64,000 bases of DNA from Nocardioides marinisabuli (GCF_013466785.1 NZ_CP059163.1:372001-436000); one strand, 5' to 3'; positions 53,724-62,614 are shown, numbered from the stretch's first letter. A program made the numbers and translations. Notes: generated by a model not told the origin, from the sequence alone.

Positions 53724-54788
53724 ATGGACCCAGCCCACTGGAGGGACCGGGACGTGCTCGTCACCGGCCACACCGGCTTCAAGGGCGCCTGGCTCAGCCG
53801 CCTGCTGCACCGCCTGGGTGCGCGGGTGCACGGCTACGCTCTGGCCACGCCCGAGCACTTCCTGCACACCCGCGCGCGCTGCGCCGAGGACCTCGCCTCC
53901 GAGCACGTCGGCGACATCCGCGACACCGCCGCCCTGACCGCCGCCCTCGAGGCCTCCGGCGCCGGGACCGTGCTGCACCTGGCCGCCCAGTCGGTGGTGC
54001 GCGAGTCCTACCGCGACCCGCGCGAGACGTTCTCCAGCAACGTCGAGGGCACCCTGTCGGTCCTGGAGGCCGTGCTCGCGGTGCCCCGCGTGCGCAGCTG
54101 CGTCGTGGTCACCACCGACAAGGTCTACCGCAACAACGAGTGGCACTGGGGCTACCGCGAGGTCGAGCCTCTCGGCGGCGACGACCCCTACAGCGCCAGC
54201 AAGGCCTGCGCCGAGCTGCTGACCCACTCCATGGTCGCCTCCTTCCCCCGCGACGGGCTGGGCGTGGCCACCGCGCGCGCCGGCAACGTGGTGGGCGGGG
54301 GTGACGCCACCCCCGACGCCCTGGTGCCCGAGCTGGTCGCACGGTTCGCGGCCGGCGAGCCCGCCCGGCTGCGGCGACCGGACGCCGTACGGCCGTGGCA
54401 GCACGTGCTCGAGCCGCTCAGCGGCTACCTCACCGTCGCCGAGCACCTGCCCGGCCGCGCGCACGACCGCGGCTGGAACTTCGGACCGTCGTCGGCCGAC
54501 ACGCTCAGCGTCGCCGACGTCGCCGACCTGATGGCACGCCAGTGGGGCGGCGGGGCGAGCTGGAGCTCGACCGGCGACCCGGGCCCGCACGAGGCCGGCC
54601 TGCTCGCCCTCGACTCCACGCTGGCGCGCACCGAGCTGGGCTGGCGCCCGGTGCTGCGCGCCCAGGAGGCCGTCGCCCTCACCGTCGACTGGGAGCAGTC
54701 GGTGGCCCGCGGCGAGGCGCCCCGCGAGGCCCTGGACCGCCAGGTCGAGTGCTACCTCGAGCGGCACGCCGAGACCCAGCGGCGCTGA
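53724..54788 (+). CDS. rfbG: CDP-glucose 4,6-dehydratase
   Basis: A 354-residue extended SDR. The cofactor loop is VTGHTGFKGAWLSRLL (the TGHTGFKG form typical of RfbG). LHLAAQSVVRESYRDPRETF follows, then VVTTDKVYRNNE, the catalytic YSASKACAE, RAGNVVGGGD and RPWQHVLEPLSGYL, all characteristic of CDP-glucose rather than dTDP-glucose dehydratases. It makes CDP-4-keto-6-deoxyglucose from the CDP-glucose supplied by the cytidylyltransferase at 58.7 kb. It is divergent from DUF4910 and convergent with the aminotransferase. Confidence 0.93.
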   Translation: MDPAHWRDRDVLVTGHTGFKGAWLSRLLHRLGARVHGYALATPEHFLHTRARCAEDLASEHVGDIRDTAALTAALEASGAGTVLHLAAQSVVRESYRDPRETFSSNVEGTLSVLEAVLAVPRVRSCVVVTTDKVYRNNEWHWGYREVEPLGGDDPYSASKACAELLTHSMVASFPRDGLGVATARAGNVVGGGDATPDALVPELVARFAAGEPARLRRPDAVRPWQHVLEPLSGYLTVAEHLPGRAHDRGWNFGPSSADTLSVADVADLMARQWGGGASWSSTGDPGPHEAGLLALDSTLARTELGWRPVLRAQEAVALTVDWEQSVARGEAPREALDRQVECYLERHAETQRR

Positions 54789-54810
54789 GCCCCGGCGCCG
54801 CTCCCGCCGC

Positions 54811-56148
54811 TCAGCCGAGCCGGCGCGGGGCCGCGAGCGGGCGCAGCGCCGGCGCCACCGGTCGGCCGTCGAGCAGGCCGTCGACGCCGCCCTGCTCCAG
54901 GGCCCGGGCGTAGACCGGCAGCGCGTGGCGCACCGCCCCGGCCGCGAGGTCGAGGTCGTCGTCGGTGTGCGCCGCCGAGACCACGAACGACTGGGCCAGC
55001 ACGCCGTGGCGCAGCAGCTCCTGCAGGAACAGGGTGCGCATCGCCTGGCAGGGCCGCCCCTGGGCGTCGAGGGTGGCGAAGACCATCGAGGCGGGCCTGC
55101 CGTGCAGCACCAGGTGCTCACCCAGGCCCGCCTCGGCCACCTCCTGGCGCACCGCTGCTGCCAGGCGGCTGCCCCGCTCGACCATCTCGCCCACCACGTC
55201 GCGGCGGGCGTACTCGTCGTCCACGGCCAGGTACGCCGCCAGCCCGCCGGTCTCGGCGCCGTTCGTGGTCGAGACCAGGAAGACCCGCTCGGCCTCGGTG
55301 CTCAGGCCGCCGAGCTCCATCAGCTCACGGCGCCCGGCCAGGGCCGCGACCGGGAACCCGTTGCCCAGCGCCTTGCCCCAGCACGACAGGTCGGGGCGCA
55401 CGCCGTACACGTGCTGCGCGCCGTGGCGCGACCAGCGCATGCCGCAGATGATCTCGTCGAAGACCAGCACGAACCCGTCGTCGTCGGCCAGGCGTCGTAC
55501 GCCCTCGAGGAAGCCGGGGTCGGGCTCGGCGGCCGCGGAGCCCGGCTCCATCACCACGCAGGCGACCCGGCCCGGGTGCTCGTCGAGCAGCGCGCGCAGC
55601 GAGTCGAGGTCGTTGTAGTCGAAGCCGACGGTCTCCTCGCGGTGGGCCGGGAGCACGCCGTGGGGCATCGCGGTCGAGCCGATGAACCAGTCGGCGGTGG
55701 AGAAGAAGGGCTGGGTGCGGCAGACCGCCACCAGCGGGCGGCCGGTGGCCGCGCGGGCCAGGCGCACCGCCGCGGTGGTGACGTCGGAGCCGTTCTTTGC
55801 GAACTTCACCATGTCGGCGCCGGGCACCTGCTCGAGGAAGCGCTCCGCGGCCCGCAGCTCCCAGATCGAGGGCCGGGTGAAGCTGACCCCGTCGCGCACG
55901 GCCCGGCACACCGCGTCGACCACGGGGGCGAAGCCGTGGCCCAGGGTGACCGAGCGCAGGCCCATGCCGAACTCCACGAAGACGTTGCCGTCGAGGTCCT
56001 CGACCCGGGCGCCGGACCCGCGCGCGATCACCGGCGCCATCCGCTCGGGGTACTGGTCGCTGCCCCGGGCGTAGGTGTGCGCACCACCGGGCACCAGCTC
56101 GTGCAGGCGGGCCTGGGCGCGCAACGACCGGCTGAAGTCGCGGGTCAC
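54811..56148 (-). CDS. Class III aminotransferase (glutamate-1-semialdehyde aminomutase-like)
   Basis: A 445-residue PLP enzyme of the GSA-aminotransferase branch. VPGGAHTYARGSDQYPERM and VEDLDGNVFVEFGMGL open it, FAKNGSDVTTAAVRLAR follows, VFDEIICGMRW holds the PLP-ring Asp and LSCWGKALGNGFPVAAL the Schiff-base lysine. Such enzymes in glycan loci aminate a sugar or a side-chain acid rather than make aminolevulinate. The GTG start overlaps the PIG-L stop (GTGA), so the two are translated together. Its actual substrate may be a keto-sugar made by RfbG or a keto acid linked to it. Confidence 0.9.
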   Translation of the reverse strand: MTRDFSRSLRAQARLHELVPGGAHTYARGSDQYPERMAPVIARGSGARVEDLDGNVFVEFGMGLRSVTLGHGFAPVVDAVCRAVRDGVSFTRPSIWELRAAERFLEQVPGADMVKFAKNGSDVTTAAVRLARAATGRPLVAVCRTQPFFSTADWFIGSTAMPHGVLPAHREETVGFDYNDLDSLRALLDEHPGRVACVVMEPGSAAAEPDPGFLEGVRRLADDDGFVLVFDEIICGMRWSRHGAQHVYGVRPDLSCWGKALGNGFPVAALAGRRELMELGGLSTEAERVFLVSTTNGAETGGLAAYLAVDDEYARRDVVGEMVERGSRLAAAVRQEVAEAGLGEHLVLHGRPASMVFATLDAQGRPCQAMRTLFLQELLRHGVLAQSFVVSAAHTDDDLDLAAGAVRHALPVYARALEQGGVDGLLDGRPVAPALRPLAAPRRLG

Positions 56149-56804
56149 GAGGCGGCCTCCCGGGCGGGTGCCCCGAGACCGAGCAGCACCTTCGCGGCGT
56201 GGAAGCCCTCGGCGTACCGGGCCCGGCACTCCACGCCGCGCAGCCGCATCAGGCCCAGGAAGGTCTCCTCGTCCCACCAGTCGCGACCGTGCTGGCTGGG
56301 GAAGCAGCTGTCCAGCACCTCGAACTTGCGCCGGGCGGTCGCCTCGTCGAGGGGCACGTAGTGGGTGGGCGGTCGCAGGTCGGCGTCCCACTTGGGGATC
56401 TCGTAGTGCAGCACCAGCGCGTCGCGCCACACCGTGCTCACCAGCTGCCCCAGCAGCCGGTGGTCCTGGTGGGCGTCGTCGGCCCGCGGCGCCAGCACCA
56501 CGTGCGGGCTCCGCTCGGCGGCGAGGTCCTCGAGCGCCTGCTTGACCTCGCCCCAGTGCTCGGGGAGCCGCCCGTCGGGCAGGCCCGCGCAGGCCGGCCG
56601 GGTGCCTGGGCACAGCTGCTCCAGCGCCTTCTCCGACTCGCGCACCCGGTCGGGCGTGCCGGTGAGCACGAGCGCGCCGACCGTGGTGCCCGGGCGCTGG
56701 GCGAGGCGCAGCAGCGTCCCCCCGCACCCGATCTCGATGTCGTCGGGGTGCGCACCGAGGCACACCACCTCCAGCGCTCCTGCCCCGATGTCCAGCTCCA
56801 GCAC
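56145..56804 (-). CDS. PIG-L/LmbE family deacetylase
   Basis: A 219-residue zinc-dependent N-deacetylase. CLGAHPDDIEIGCGGTLL is the AHPDDE-type zinc site (here DDIE) near residue 16, and APRADDAHQDHRLLGQL supplies the further His. The length is that of single-domain LmbE proteins. A GTG start (56802-56804) puts the motif at the usual distance from the N-terminus. Coupled to the aminotransferase by GTGA. Removing an acetyl group from an amino sugar or its precursor fits the polysaccharide context; the specific substrate is not known. Confidence 0.9.
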   Translation of the reverse strand: MLELDIGAGALEVVCLGAHPDDIEIGCGGTLLRLAQRPGTTVGALVLTGTPDRVRESEKALEQLCPGTRPACAGLPDGRLPEHWGEVKQALEDLAAERSPHVVLAPRADDAHQDHRLLGQLVSTVWRDALVLHYEIPKWDADLRPPTHYVPLDEATARRKFEVLDSCFPSQHGRDWWDEETFLGLMRLRGVECRARYAEGFHAAKVLLGLGAPAREAAS

Positions 56805-56968
56805 GTCGCTCCCCCTCCCCGTCGGCCCCCGCGTCGCGCACGCCGCCGTCCCCGCGATCCTGCGATCCCCGACGGCCCGACGGGACGGTCCGGGGCGTGG
56901 GTCCCCGATATGCGGTAGACCGACCGCGACCGCCCCGCGGCGCGGCGACGCCGACCTACCGTGGCCGG

Positions 56969-58552
56969 GTGCCCCCAGGTCTGCGAATCTCCCGCCCCGG
57001 TCTGCCGATGCTGGGCTGGGTCGGGCTCGTCCTCGTGCTGGTCGCCGCGCTGGCGGCGGTGCGCACCGCGCCCGCCGGCTCCAGCGCCGACGACGCAGGC
57101 CCGAGCGGGGGGCCCGGAGCGGCGCCGACCGCCCGCGCCGAGGCACCACGGGAGCCGCCGGCCCCCGTGTGCGGGTCGGACTCCCTCTACGGGCCCGCCG
57201 AGCCCCCGGACGGCGCCGTGGTCGTCGAGCCCGACGACGACCTGCCCCTGGTGGTCAGCGAGTCTCCGCCGGGCACCACGTTCTGGCTGGCCCCGGGGCG
57301 CCACCGCCTCGGCGAGACGGCGTACGACTCGGTGCGCCCGCACGACGGCGACACCTTCATCGGTGCACCCGGCGCGGTCCTCGACGGCGCGGGCACCAAC
57401 CTCTACGCCTTCACCGGCGCCGCCGCCGACGTCCGCGTCGCGCACCTGACCGTCGAGGGGTTCGGCGGGCGGCTCGACAACCGCAACCAGGGCGTCGTCA
57501 ACCACGACAGCGCCCCGGGCTGGGTCGTCGAGCACAGCACCCTGCGCCGCAACGGCGGGGCCGGGGTCTTCCTCGGCAGCGGCGCCGTGGTGCGCCACAA
57601 CTGCCTGACCGAGAACGGTCAGTACGGCTTCAGCGCCTTCTCGCCCGGGGGCCCGCGCGACGTGGTCCTGCACCACAACGAGATCAGCCACAACAACACC
57701 GCCGACTGGGAGCGCCGCATCCCGACCTGCGGGTGTACCGGCGGCGGCAAGTTCTGGGCCACCACGCAGGCGGTGATCACCGACAACTGGGTGCACCACA
57801 ACACCGGCCCCGGCCTGTGGGCCGACAACAACAACACCGGCTTCACCATCGAGGGCAACCTGGTCGAGCACAACGACGCCGAGGGCCTGGTCTACGAGAC
57901 CAGCTACAACGCCGCGATCGTCGGCAACGCCTTCGTCGGCAACGGCACCGTCAAGGGGCCGCGCAACCCCGGCTTCCCGACACCCGCGATCTACGTCTCG
58001 GAGTCGGGCGCCGACCCGCGCGCGGGCCGGCTGCACGGCGAGGCCCTGGTGATCAGCGGCAACCGCTTCACCGACAACTGGGGCGGGGTGGCGGTCTGGG
58101 AGAACGCCGACCGGTACGCCGGCTCGCCGGCCAACCCGACCCAGGACGGCACCCTGGTCAACCCCGAGGTCGCGACCTTCGAGACCTGCGCCGACCCCGA
58201 CCTGATCGGCGAGGACCCCTACTACGACGACTGCCGCTGGAAGTCCCAGCACGTCCACGTGCACGACAACCTCTTCGAGCTCGACCCCACGGCCCTGGGG
58301 CCCCAGTGCACGCCGGAGAAGATCTGCGGGGTCAACGGCGCCTTCTCCAACTTCGGCACCTATCCCCCGCACTCGCCCTTCCAGGGCACCGTCGTCGAGA
58401 CCGCGGTGACCCTCGAGCAGGACAACCGCTGGTGGGACAACACCTACCGCGGCCCGTGGCTCTTCATGGCCATGGAGGCCGGCCGCTTCGTGACCTGGGC
58501 GCAGTGGCGCAGCGAGCCCTACCTCCAGGACGCCGGCAGCAGCACCGAGTAG
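56969..58552 (+). CDS. Right-handed parallel beta-helix protein, membrane-anchored or secreted
   Basis: A 527-residue protein with a single N-terminal hydrophobic segment (LGWVGLVLVLVAALAAV, about 14-30), then an Ala/Pro-rich linker. From about residue 75 it shows the Gly/Asn-rich repeats of a beta-helix (VVRHNCLTENGQYGF, VVLHHNEISHNNTADW, VITDNWVHHNTGPGLWADNN, FTIEGNLVEHNDAEGLVYE). These resemble NosD/PbH1 repeats in pectate lyases and related polysaccharide enzymes. The conserved cysteines (CGCTGGG, CADPD) suggest an extracellular location. It faces the cytidylyltransferase gene, so it likely acts on, or holds, the exported glycan. No catalytic residue is assigned. Confidence 0.85.
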   Translation: MPPGLRISRPGLPMLGWVGLVLVLVAALAAVRTAPAGSSADDAGPSGGPGAAPTARAEAPREPPAPVCGSDSLYGPAEPPDGAVVVEPDDDLPLVVSESPPGTTFWLAPGRHRLGETAYDSVRPHDGDTFIGAPGAVLDGAGTNLYAFTGAAADVRVAHLTVEGFGGRLDNRNQGVVNHDSAPGWVVEHSTLRRNGGAGVFLGSGAVVRHNCLTENGQYGFSAFSPGGPRDVVLHHNEISHNNTADWERRIPTCGCTGGGKFWATTQAVITDNWVHHNTGPGLWADNNNTGFTIEGNLVEHNDAEGLVYETSYNAAIVGNAFVGNGTVKGPRNPGFPTPAIYVSESGADPRAGRLHGEALVISGNRFTDNWGGVAVWENADRYAGSPANPTQDGTLVNPEVATFETCADPDLIGEDPYYDDCRWKSQHVHVHDNLFELDPTALGPQCTPEKICGVNGAFSNFGTYPPHSPFQGTVVETAVTLEQDNRWWDNTYRGPWLFMAMEAGRFVTWAQWRSEPYLQDAGSSTE

Positions 58553-58570
58553 CCGACCCGGCCCGAACAT

Positions 58571-58656
58571 CGCGCTGACCCGGCGCAAACCTGCTGCCGG
58601 GTCGGAGCAGGTTTGCGCCGGGTCAGCGCGAGATGTGCGCCGGGTCAGCGCGAGAT
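58571..58656. terminator. Long hairpin with direct-repeat tail between the beta-helix and cytidylyltransferase genes
   Basis: A 24-bp perfect stem (58571-58594 with 58607-58630) is followed by two further GCGCCGGGTCAGCGCGAGAT-type copies spaced about 21 bases, the last running into the cytidylyltransferase stop. It is a bidirectional terminator candidate and the third member of the GACCCGGC hairpin family in the window. Confidence 0.8.
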
Positions 58657-58666
58657 CTGCGCCGGG

Positions 58667-59485
58667 TCAGAGGGCGACGGGGGTGACCGGGTGCCCGGGC
58701 TGGACGGGGCGGTCGCGCCACAGCGCCCAGGGGCTGATCCCGTGGCGGTACTTGTCCTCCAGGGCGGTGCGCTCCTTGAGGGTGTCCATGGGCGCCCAGA
58801 AGCCGTCGTAGCGCACCGCGCGCACCTTGCCGTCGCGAGCAGCGCGCACGCACCCGTCCATGACGAGGTCGTCGCCCTCCTCGAGGTAGTCGAAGATGCC
58901 CTGGCTCAGCACGAAGTAGCCGCCGTTGATGCACAGCGACATGTCGGCGACCGGCACCAGGCCGGAGACCTGGCCGGCCGCGTCGACGTCGACGACGTGG
59001 AAGGAGTCCTGGGGCTTGACCGCGAGCATCTGGGCCACGGCGTCGCTGGCCTCGAACTGGGCGACCAGCTCGTCCATCGGGGCGTCGGTCAGCACGTCGC
59101 CGTAGTTGGCCAGGAAGGTGCCGTCGCCCTCCAGGTAGGGGCGCACGCGGCGCAGGCGCTCACCGATCGCGGTGTCCATGCCGGTGTCGATGAAGCTGAT
59201 GGTCCAGTCGCTGATGTCGGTGCCGAGCATCTCGATGTAGGAGCCGCCCTTGGTGAGCACGAAGTCGTTGGAGGCGGTCTCCTGGTAGTTCAGGAAGTAG
59301 TCCTTCACCGCCTGGGCCCCGTGCCCCAGGCACAGCACGAACTCGGTGTGGCCGAAGTAGGCGTAGTAGCGCATCACGTGCCACAGCACCGGCCTGCTCC
59401 CGATGGGCATCATCGGCTTGGGCAGCGACTGGTTGTCGGCGCGCATGCGCATGCCGAGCCCGCCGCAGAAAAGGACCACCTTCAT
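58667..59485 (-). CDS. rfbF: Glucose-1-phosphate cytidylyltransferase
   Basis: A 272-residue nucleotidyltransferase that makes CDP-glucose from CTP and glucose-1-phosphate. FCGGLGMRMRADNQSLPKPMMPIG is the NTP-binding loop with signature Lys. HVMRYYAYFGHTEFVLCLGH, IDTGMDTAIGERLRRV, ANYGDVLTD, and ICINGGYFVLSQGIFDYL-like and GFWAPMDTLKE blocks identify RfbF specifically. ATG 59483-59485 follows a GAGAGGAG site. Downstream of the methyltransferase by 15 bases, same strand, presumably one transcript. It supplies RfbG. Confidence 0.94.
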   Translation of the reverse strand: MKVVLFCGGLGMRMRADNQSLPKPMMPIGSRPVLWHVMRYYAYFGHTEFVLCLGHGAQAVKDYFLNYQETASNDFVLTKGGSYIEMLGTDISDWTISFIDTGMDTAIGERLRRVRPYLEGDGTFLANYGDVLTDAPMDELVAQFEASDAVAQMLAVKPQDSFHVVDVDAAGQVSGLVPVADMSLCINGGYFVLSQGIFDYLEEGDDLVMDGCVRAARDGKVRAVRYDGFWAPMDTLKERTALEDKYRHGISPWALWRDRPVQPGHPVTPVAL

Positions 59486-59500
59486 GTCGTACTCCTCTCG

Positions 59501-60745
59501 TCAGGCCGGTCCGGCCTGGAAGACCTCGAGGTGCGGCAGGGCCACGACCAGCTGGCCGCCCCACCCGCCCACGTAGCCGAGCTGGGCCGTGATCTCCTTG
59601 CGGAGGTTCCACGGCATGATCACCACGTAGTCGGGGCGGGCCTCGGCCAGCGCCTCGACCGGCAGCACCGGGATGTGGGTGCCCGGCAGGAACCTGCCGT
59701 GCTTGTGCGGGTTGCGGTCGACCGCGAAGGACAGCAGGTCGGCCCGGACGCCGCAGTGGTTGAGCAGGGTGTTGCCCTTGCCGGGAGCGCCGTACGCCGC
59801 CACGGTGCGCCCGCGCCGGCGGCAGTCGACGAGGAACTCCACGAAGTCGTCGCGCACCTCGGCGACCGAGGCCGCGAAGCCGGCGTGCCCCTCGAGCGTG
59901 TGCAGCCCGGCACGGGCCTCCTCGGCCAGCACCCGGGCCACCGCCTCGGACGGGTCCGGCGCGGTCCCGGTGCGCGCCGACCAGGTGCGCAGCGACCCGC
60001 CGTGGGTGGGCAGCTCCTCGACGTCGACGACGGTGAGCCCGGCCGCGGCGAGCACCCGCTGCGTCGTCAGCAGCGAGAGGTAGGAGTAGTGCTCGTGGTA
60101 GATCGTGTCGAACTCGCGGCCCTCGACCAGGCGCAGCAGGTGCGGGATCTCGATGCTCACCCGGCCGTCGTCGGCCACCAGCTCGCGCATGCCGCGGCTG
60201 AAGTCGACGATGTCGGGCACGTGGGCGAAGACGTTGTTGGCCACGACGAGGTCGGCGCGACCGTGCACGTCGGCGATCTTGCGACCGGTCTCCTCGCCCA
60301 GGAAGAGCACCTCGGTGGGCACGCCGCGCTCCTCGGCGGCCACGGCCACGTTGGCGGCCGGCTCGATGCCCAGCGAGCGGATGCCGCGCGCGATGCTGTG
60401 CTGCAGCAGGTAGCCGTCGTTGCTGGCGACCTCGACCACGAACGAGTCGCCGTCGAGCCCGAGCCGCTCCACGGCGGTCTCCACGAACCGCTCGCAGTGG
60501 CGCACCCAGGAGTCGGAGTACGACGAGAAGTAGGCGTAGTCGCTGAAGATGTCCTCGGCCGGGATGTAGGCCGGCAGCTGGACCAGCAGGCACTCGTCGC
60601 AGACCCGCACGTGCAGCGGGTGGAAGACCTCCGCCCGGTCCAGGTCCTCCTCGGCCAGGTAGCTCTCGCACGGCGGTGACATCCCGAGGTCCACGAAGGT
60701 GGTCCTCAGGTCCGCCCCGCAGAGCCGGCAGCTGCGTGGTCCCAT
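59501..60745 (-). CDS. Three-domain sugar C-methyltransferase (TylC3-like)
   Basis: A 414-residue SAM enzyme with the Methyltransf_13/23/14 architecture of NDP-sugar C-methyltransferases. The N-terminal zinc domain has CRLCG (about 6-10) and VCDECLL (about 47-53). The SAM domain has VEVASNDGYLLQHSIARG and LGIEPAANVA, with IYHEHYSYLSL as the catalytic His/Tyr block. The C-terminal domain has AYGAPGKGNTLLNHCG and PWNLRKEI. ATG 60743-60745 is preceded by GAGGAGGA. It would add a methyl branch to a 4-keto-6-deoxyhexose, here presumably CDP-linked. Divergent from the epimerase. Confidence 0.9.
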   Translation of the reverse strand: MGPRSCRLCGADLRTTFVDLGMSPPCESYLAEEDLDRAEVFHPLHVRVCDECLLVQLPAYIPAEDIFSDYAYFSSYSDSWVRHCERFVETAVERLGLDGDSFVVEVASNDGYLLQHSIARGIRSLGIEPAANVAVAAEERGVPTEVLFLGEETGRKIADVHGRADLVVANNVFAHVPDIVDFSRGMRELVADDGRVSIEIPHLLRLVEGREFDTIYHEHYSYLSLLTTQRVLAAAGLTVVDVEELPTHGGSLRTWSARTGTAPDPSEAVARVLAEEARAGLHTLEGHAGFAASVAEVRDDFVEFLVDCRRRGRTVAAYGAPGKGNTLLNHCGVRADLLSFAVDRNPHKHGRFLPGTHIPVLPVEALAEARPDYVVIMPWNLRKEITAQLGYVGGWGGQLVVALPHLEVFQAGPA

Positions 60746-60882
60746 GCTCGTCCTCCTCGTCGCTGGAGCCACCAGACTGCTGCCCCTCCGGGGGCTGGGC
60801 CGCGGCGAACGGACCGATTACCCCAATTTCGTGAGGCCGGGCCGGGGCCCGCGCGCGAGGCTCGGACCAGGAGGTGGTCGGC

Positions 60883-61446
60883 GTGCAGGTGACACGGTCC
60901 CGGATCGCGGGGGTGCTGGTGATGGAGTCCGAGCCGGTGCTCGACGAGCGCGGCTGGTTCGTGCGCACCTTCGACGCCGACGTGGCGCGCGAGCACGGCG
61001 TGCGCGCCGAGGACTTCGTGCAGGACAGCGTCTCGCGCTCGCACCGCGGCGTGGTGAGAGGGCTGCACGTGCGCACCGGTCGCGGCGAGGCCAAGCTGGT
61101 GCGCTGCTCGCGCGGTGCGCTGCTCGACGTGGTGGTCGACCTGCGCCCCGGCTCGCCGACGTACGGCGAGTGGGAGGGCTTCGAGCTCACCGAGGAGTCG
61201 CAGCGCTCGGTCTACATCCCGGCCGGCTGCGCCCACGGGTTCCAGTCGCTGCGCGAGCCGTCGGACACCTCCTACCGCATCGACCGCCCCCACGACCCGG
61301 CCGAGTCGCTGGCGATCGCGCACGACGACCCCGACCTGGCGGTCGCCTGGCCGCTGCCGGTCACCTGCCTGTCGGCGGGCGACCGGGCGGCCCGGCCGCT
61401 CAGCGAGGTCCGCCACCTGCTGGGGCCGGCGCTCCCCGCGCGCTGA
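60883..61446 (+). CDS. dTDP-4-dehydrorhamnose 3,5-epimerase family protein (RmlC-like)
   Basis: A 187-residue cupin epimerase. LDERGWFVRTFDAD, SHRGVVRGLHVRTG (catalytic His in RGLH), LVRCSRGALLDVVVDLRPGSPTYGEW and SVYIPAGCAHGFQSL are the RmlC blocks. It has lost the usual RGLHYQ dipeptide, as in other deoxysugar epimerases that act on CDP or dTDP branched sugars. GTG 60881-60885 region: the start at 60883 stands 8 bases after AGGAGG, better than the GTG at 60874. In the series cytidylyltransferase, 4,6-dehydratase, C-methyltransferase it would invert C3 and/or C5. Its 3' end overlaps GT4 by 47 bases. Confidence 0.88.
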   Translation: MQVTRSRIAGVLVMESEPVLDERGWFVRTFDADVAREHGVRAEDFVQDSVSRSHRGVVRGLHVRTGRGEAKLVRCSRGALLDVVVDLRPGSPTYGEWEGFELTEESQRSVYIPAGCAHGFQSLREPSDTSYRIDRPHDPAESLAIAHDDPDLAVAWPLPVTCLSAGDRAARPLSEVRHLLGPALPAR

Positions 61447-62614
61447 GCGAGGCCAGGAAGCCCAGCAGCCGGGGGCACACCACGTCGGCGCCGAGCACGT
61501 CCGCGGCCCGCTGCGATCCCGCCCGACCCATCCGTCGGCGGGCGTCGTCGTCGTCGAGCAGCCCGAGCAGCAGGTCGGTGGCGGTGGCGACGTCGTCGAG
61601 CGGCCAGTGCCGCCCCTCCACGCCGTCGCGCACCACCTCGGGGATGCCGCCGACCGCGCCGGCGAGCACGGGCAGGCCGGCGCGCATCGCCTCGGCCAGC
61701 ACGATGCCGAACGACTCGGTCAGCGCGGTGTGGCAGTAGACGCGGTGCCGACCCAGCCAGGCGGGCACGTCGCTGCGGTGCCCGACGAGCTGCACGTCGT
61801 CCTCGACGCCCAGGGCCACGGCGCGGCGCTCGAGCTCGCGCCGCTGCGGCCCGTCGCCGACCACGGTCAGGGTGCAGCGCCGGCCGCGCCGGCGGGCCTC
61901 GGCGACGACCTCGAGCAGGTAGCCCTGGTTCTTGCGCGGCTCCAGCGACCCGACGGTGACCAGGTCGCGCAGCGGCCCCGCTGACGGGGACGGCGCCGCG
62001 GCGGGCACGGCGTTGGGCACCACCACCGAGGGCACCGCGGCCGCCGCCGGCACCCGCGCCAGGCAGTCGCGCCGGGCCGCCTCGGAGACGAAGACGAGGC
62101 CGTCGAGCCGCGGCAGCACCCGGGCCTCCAGGTCGCGGATGGCGCGGAAGAGCCGTCCGCCGGGCCGGATCTCGCCCTTCCCGGCCCACTCGTCGGCCTC
62201 CGAGACGTTGAAGTGGGCCGCCATCACCACCGGCGACCGACCGCCCGACGAGGCACCCAGCCGGTCGCGCACCTCGAGCGCCGCGAGCGCCGAGCCCGGG
62301 CACTGGGCGTAGACCACCGGCGGGACCGCAGCAGCCTCGCGCGCCGCGGCCAGGGCGGGGCCCAGCGCCGCACGCAGGAAGGCGGTGTGCCAGTACCGGT
62401 ACCACCACACGCCGGCGGCCCCCGAGACAGGCCGCAGCGCCAGGCGCACCGCGAAGACGGGTCGCACCAGCGGCGACCCGGCCTCGAACGGGCTCACCAC
62501 ACGCACCGGCGACCCCGCCGCCTCCAGGTGCTCGACCAGGGTGCGCACGTGGGTCTGCACCCCGCTGCCGCCCTCGCGACGCATCACCGTGGCGACCAGC
62601 ACCTCAGGCGACAC
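61400..62614 (-). CDS. Glycosyltransferase family 4
   Basis: A 404-residue GT-B enzyme. VMRREGGSGVQTHVRTLVEHL is the acceptor-side N-terminal loop, SVVVPNAVP and TVGSLEPRKNQGYLLEVV the inter-domain part, and VGDGPQRRELE, LVGHRSDVPAWLGR, ALTESFGIVLAEAMRAGLPVLA (the EX7E motif) and GGIPEVVRDG the donor site. A GTG start (62612-62614) overlaps the flippase end by 11 bases. It adds one sugar during repeat-unit assembly. The last 16 codons overlap the convergent epimerase gene. Donor and acceptor are unknown. Confidence 0.9.
   Translation of the reverse strand: MSPEVLVATVMRREGGSGVQTHVRTLVEHLEAAGSPVRVVSPFEAGSPLVRPVFAVRLALRPVSGAAGVWWYRYWHTAFLRAALGPALAAAREAAAVPPVVYAQCPGSALAALEVRDRLGASSGGRSPVVMAAHFNVSEADEWAGKGEIRPGGRLFRAIRDLEARVLPRLDGLVFVSEAARRDCLARVPAAAAVPSVVVPNAVPAAAPSPSAGPLRDLVTVGSLEPRKNQGYLLEVVAEARRRGRRCTLTVVGDGPQRRELERRAVALGVEDDVQLVGHRSDVPAWLGRHRVYCHTALTESFGIVLAEAMRAGLPVLAGAVGGIPEVVRDGVEGRHWPLDDVATATDLLLGLLDDDDARRRMGRAGSQRAADVLGADVVCPRLLGFLASLSARGAPAPAGGGPR

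Noticed and set aside
56908..56915. ATGCGGTA shared between 49.86 kb (reverse strand) and 56.91 kb as a regulator site of the glycan locus
   Set aside because: Eight bases are too few to mean anything without more copies, and none was found in front of the other genes of the locus.
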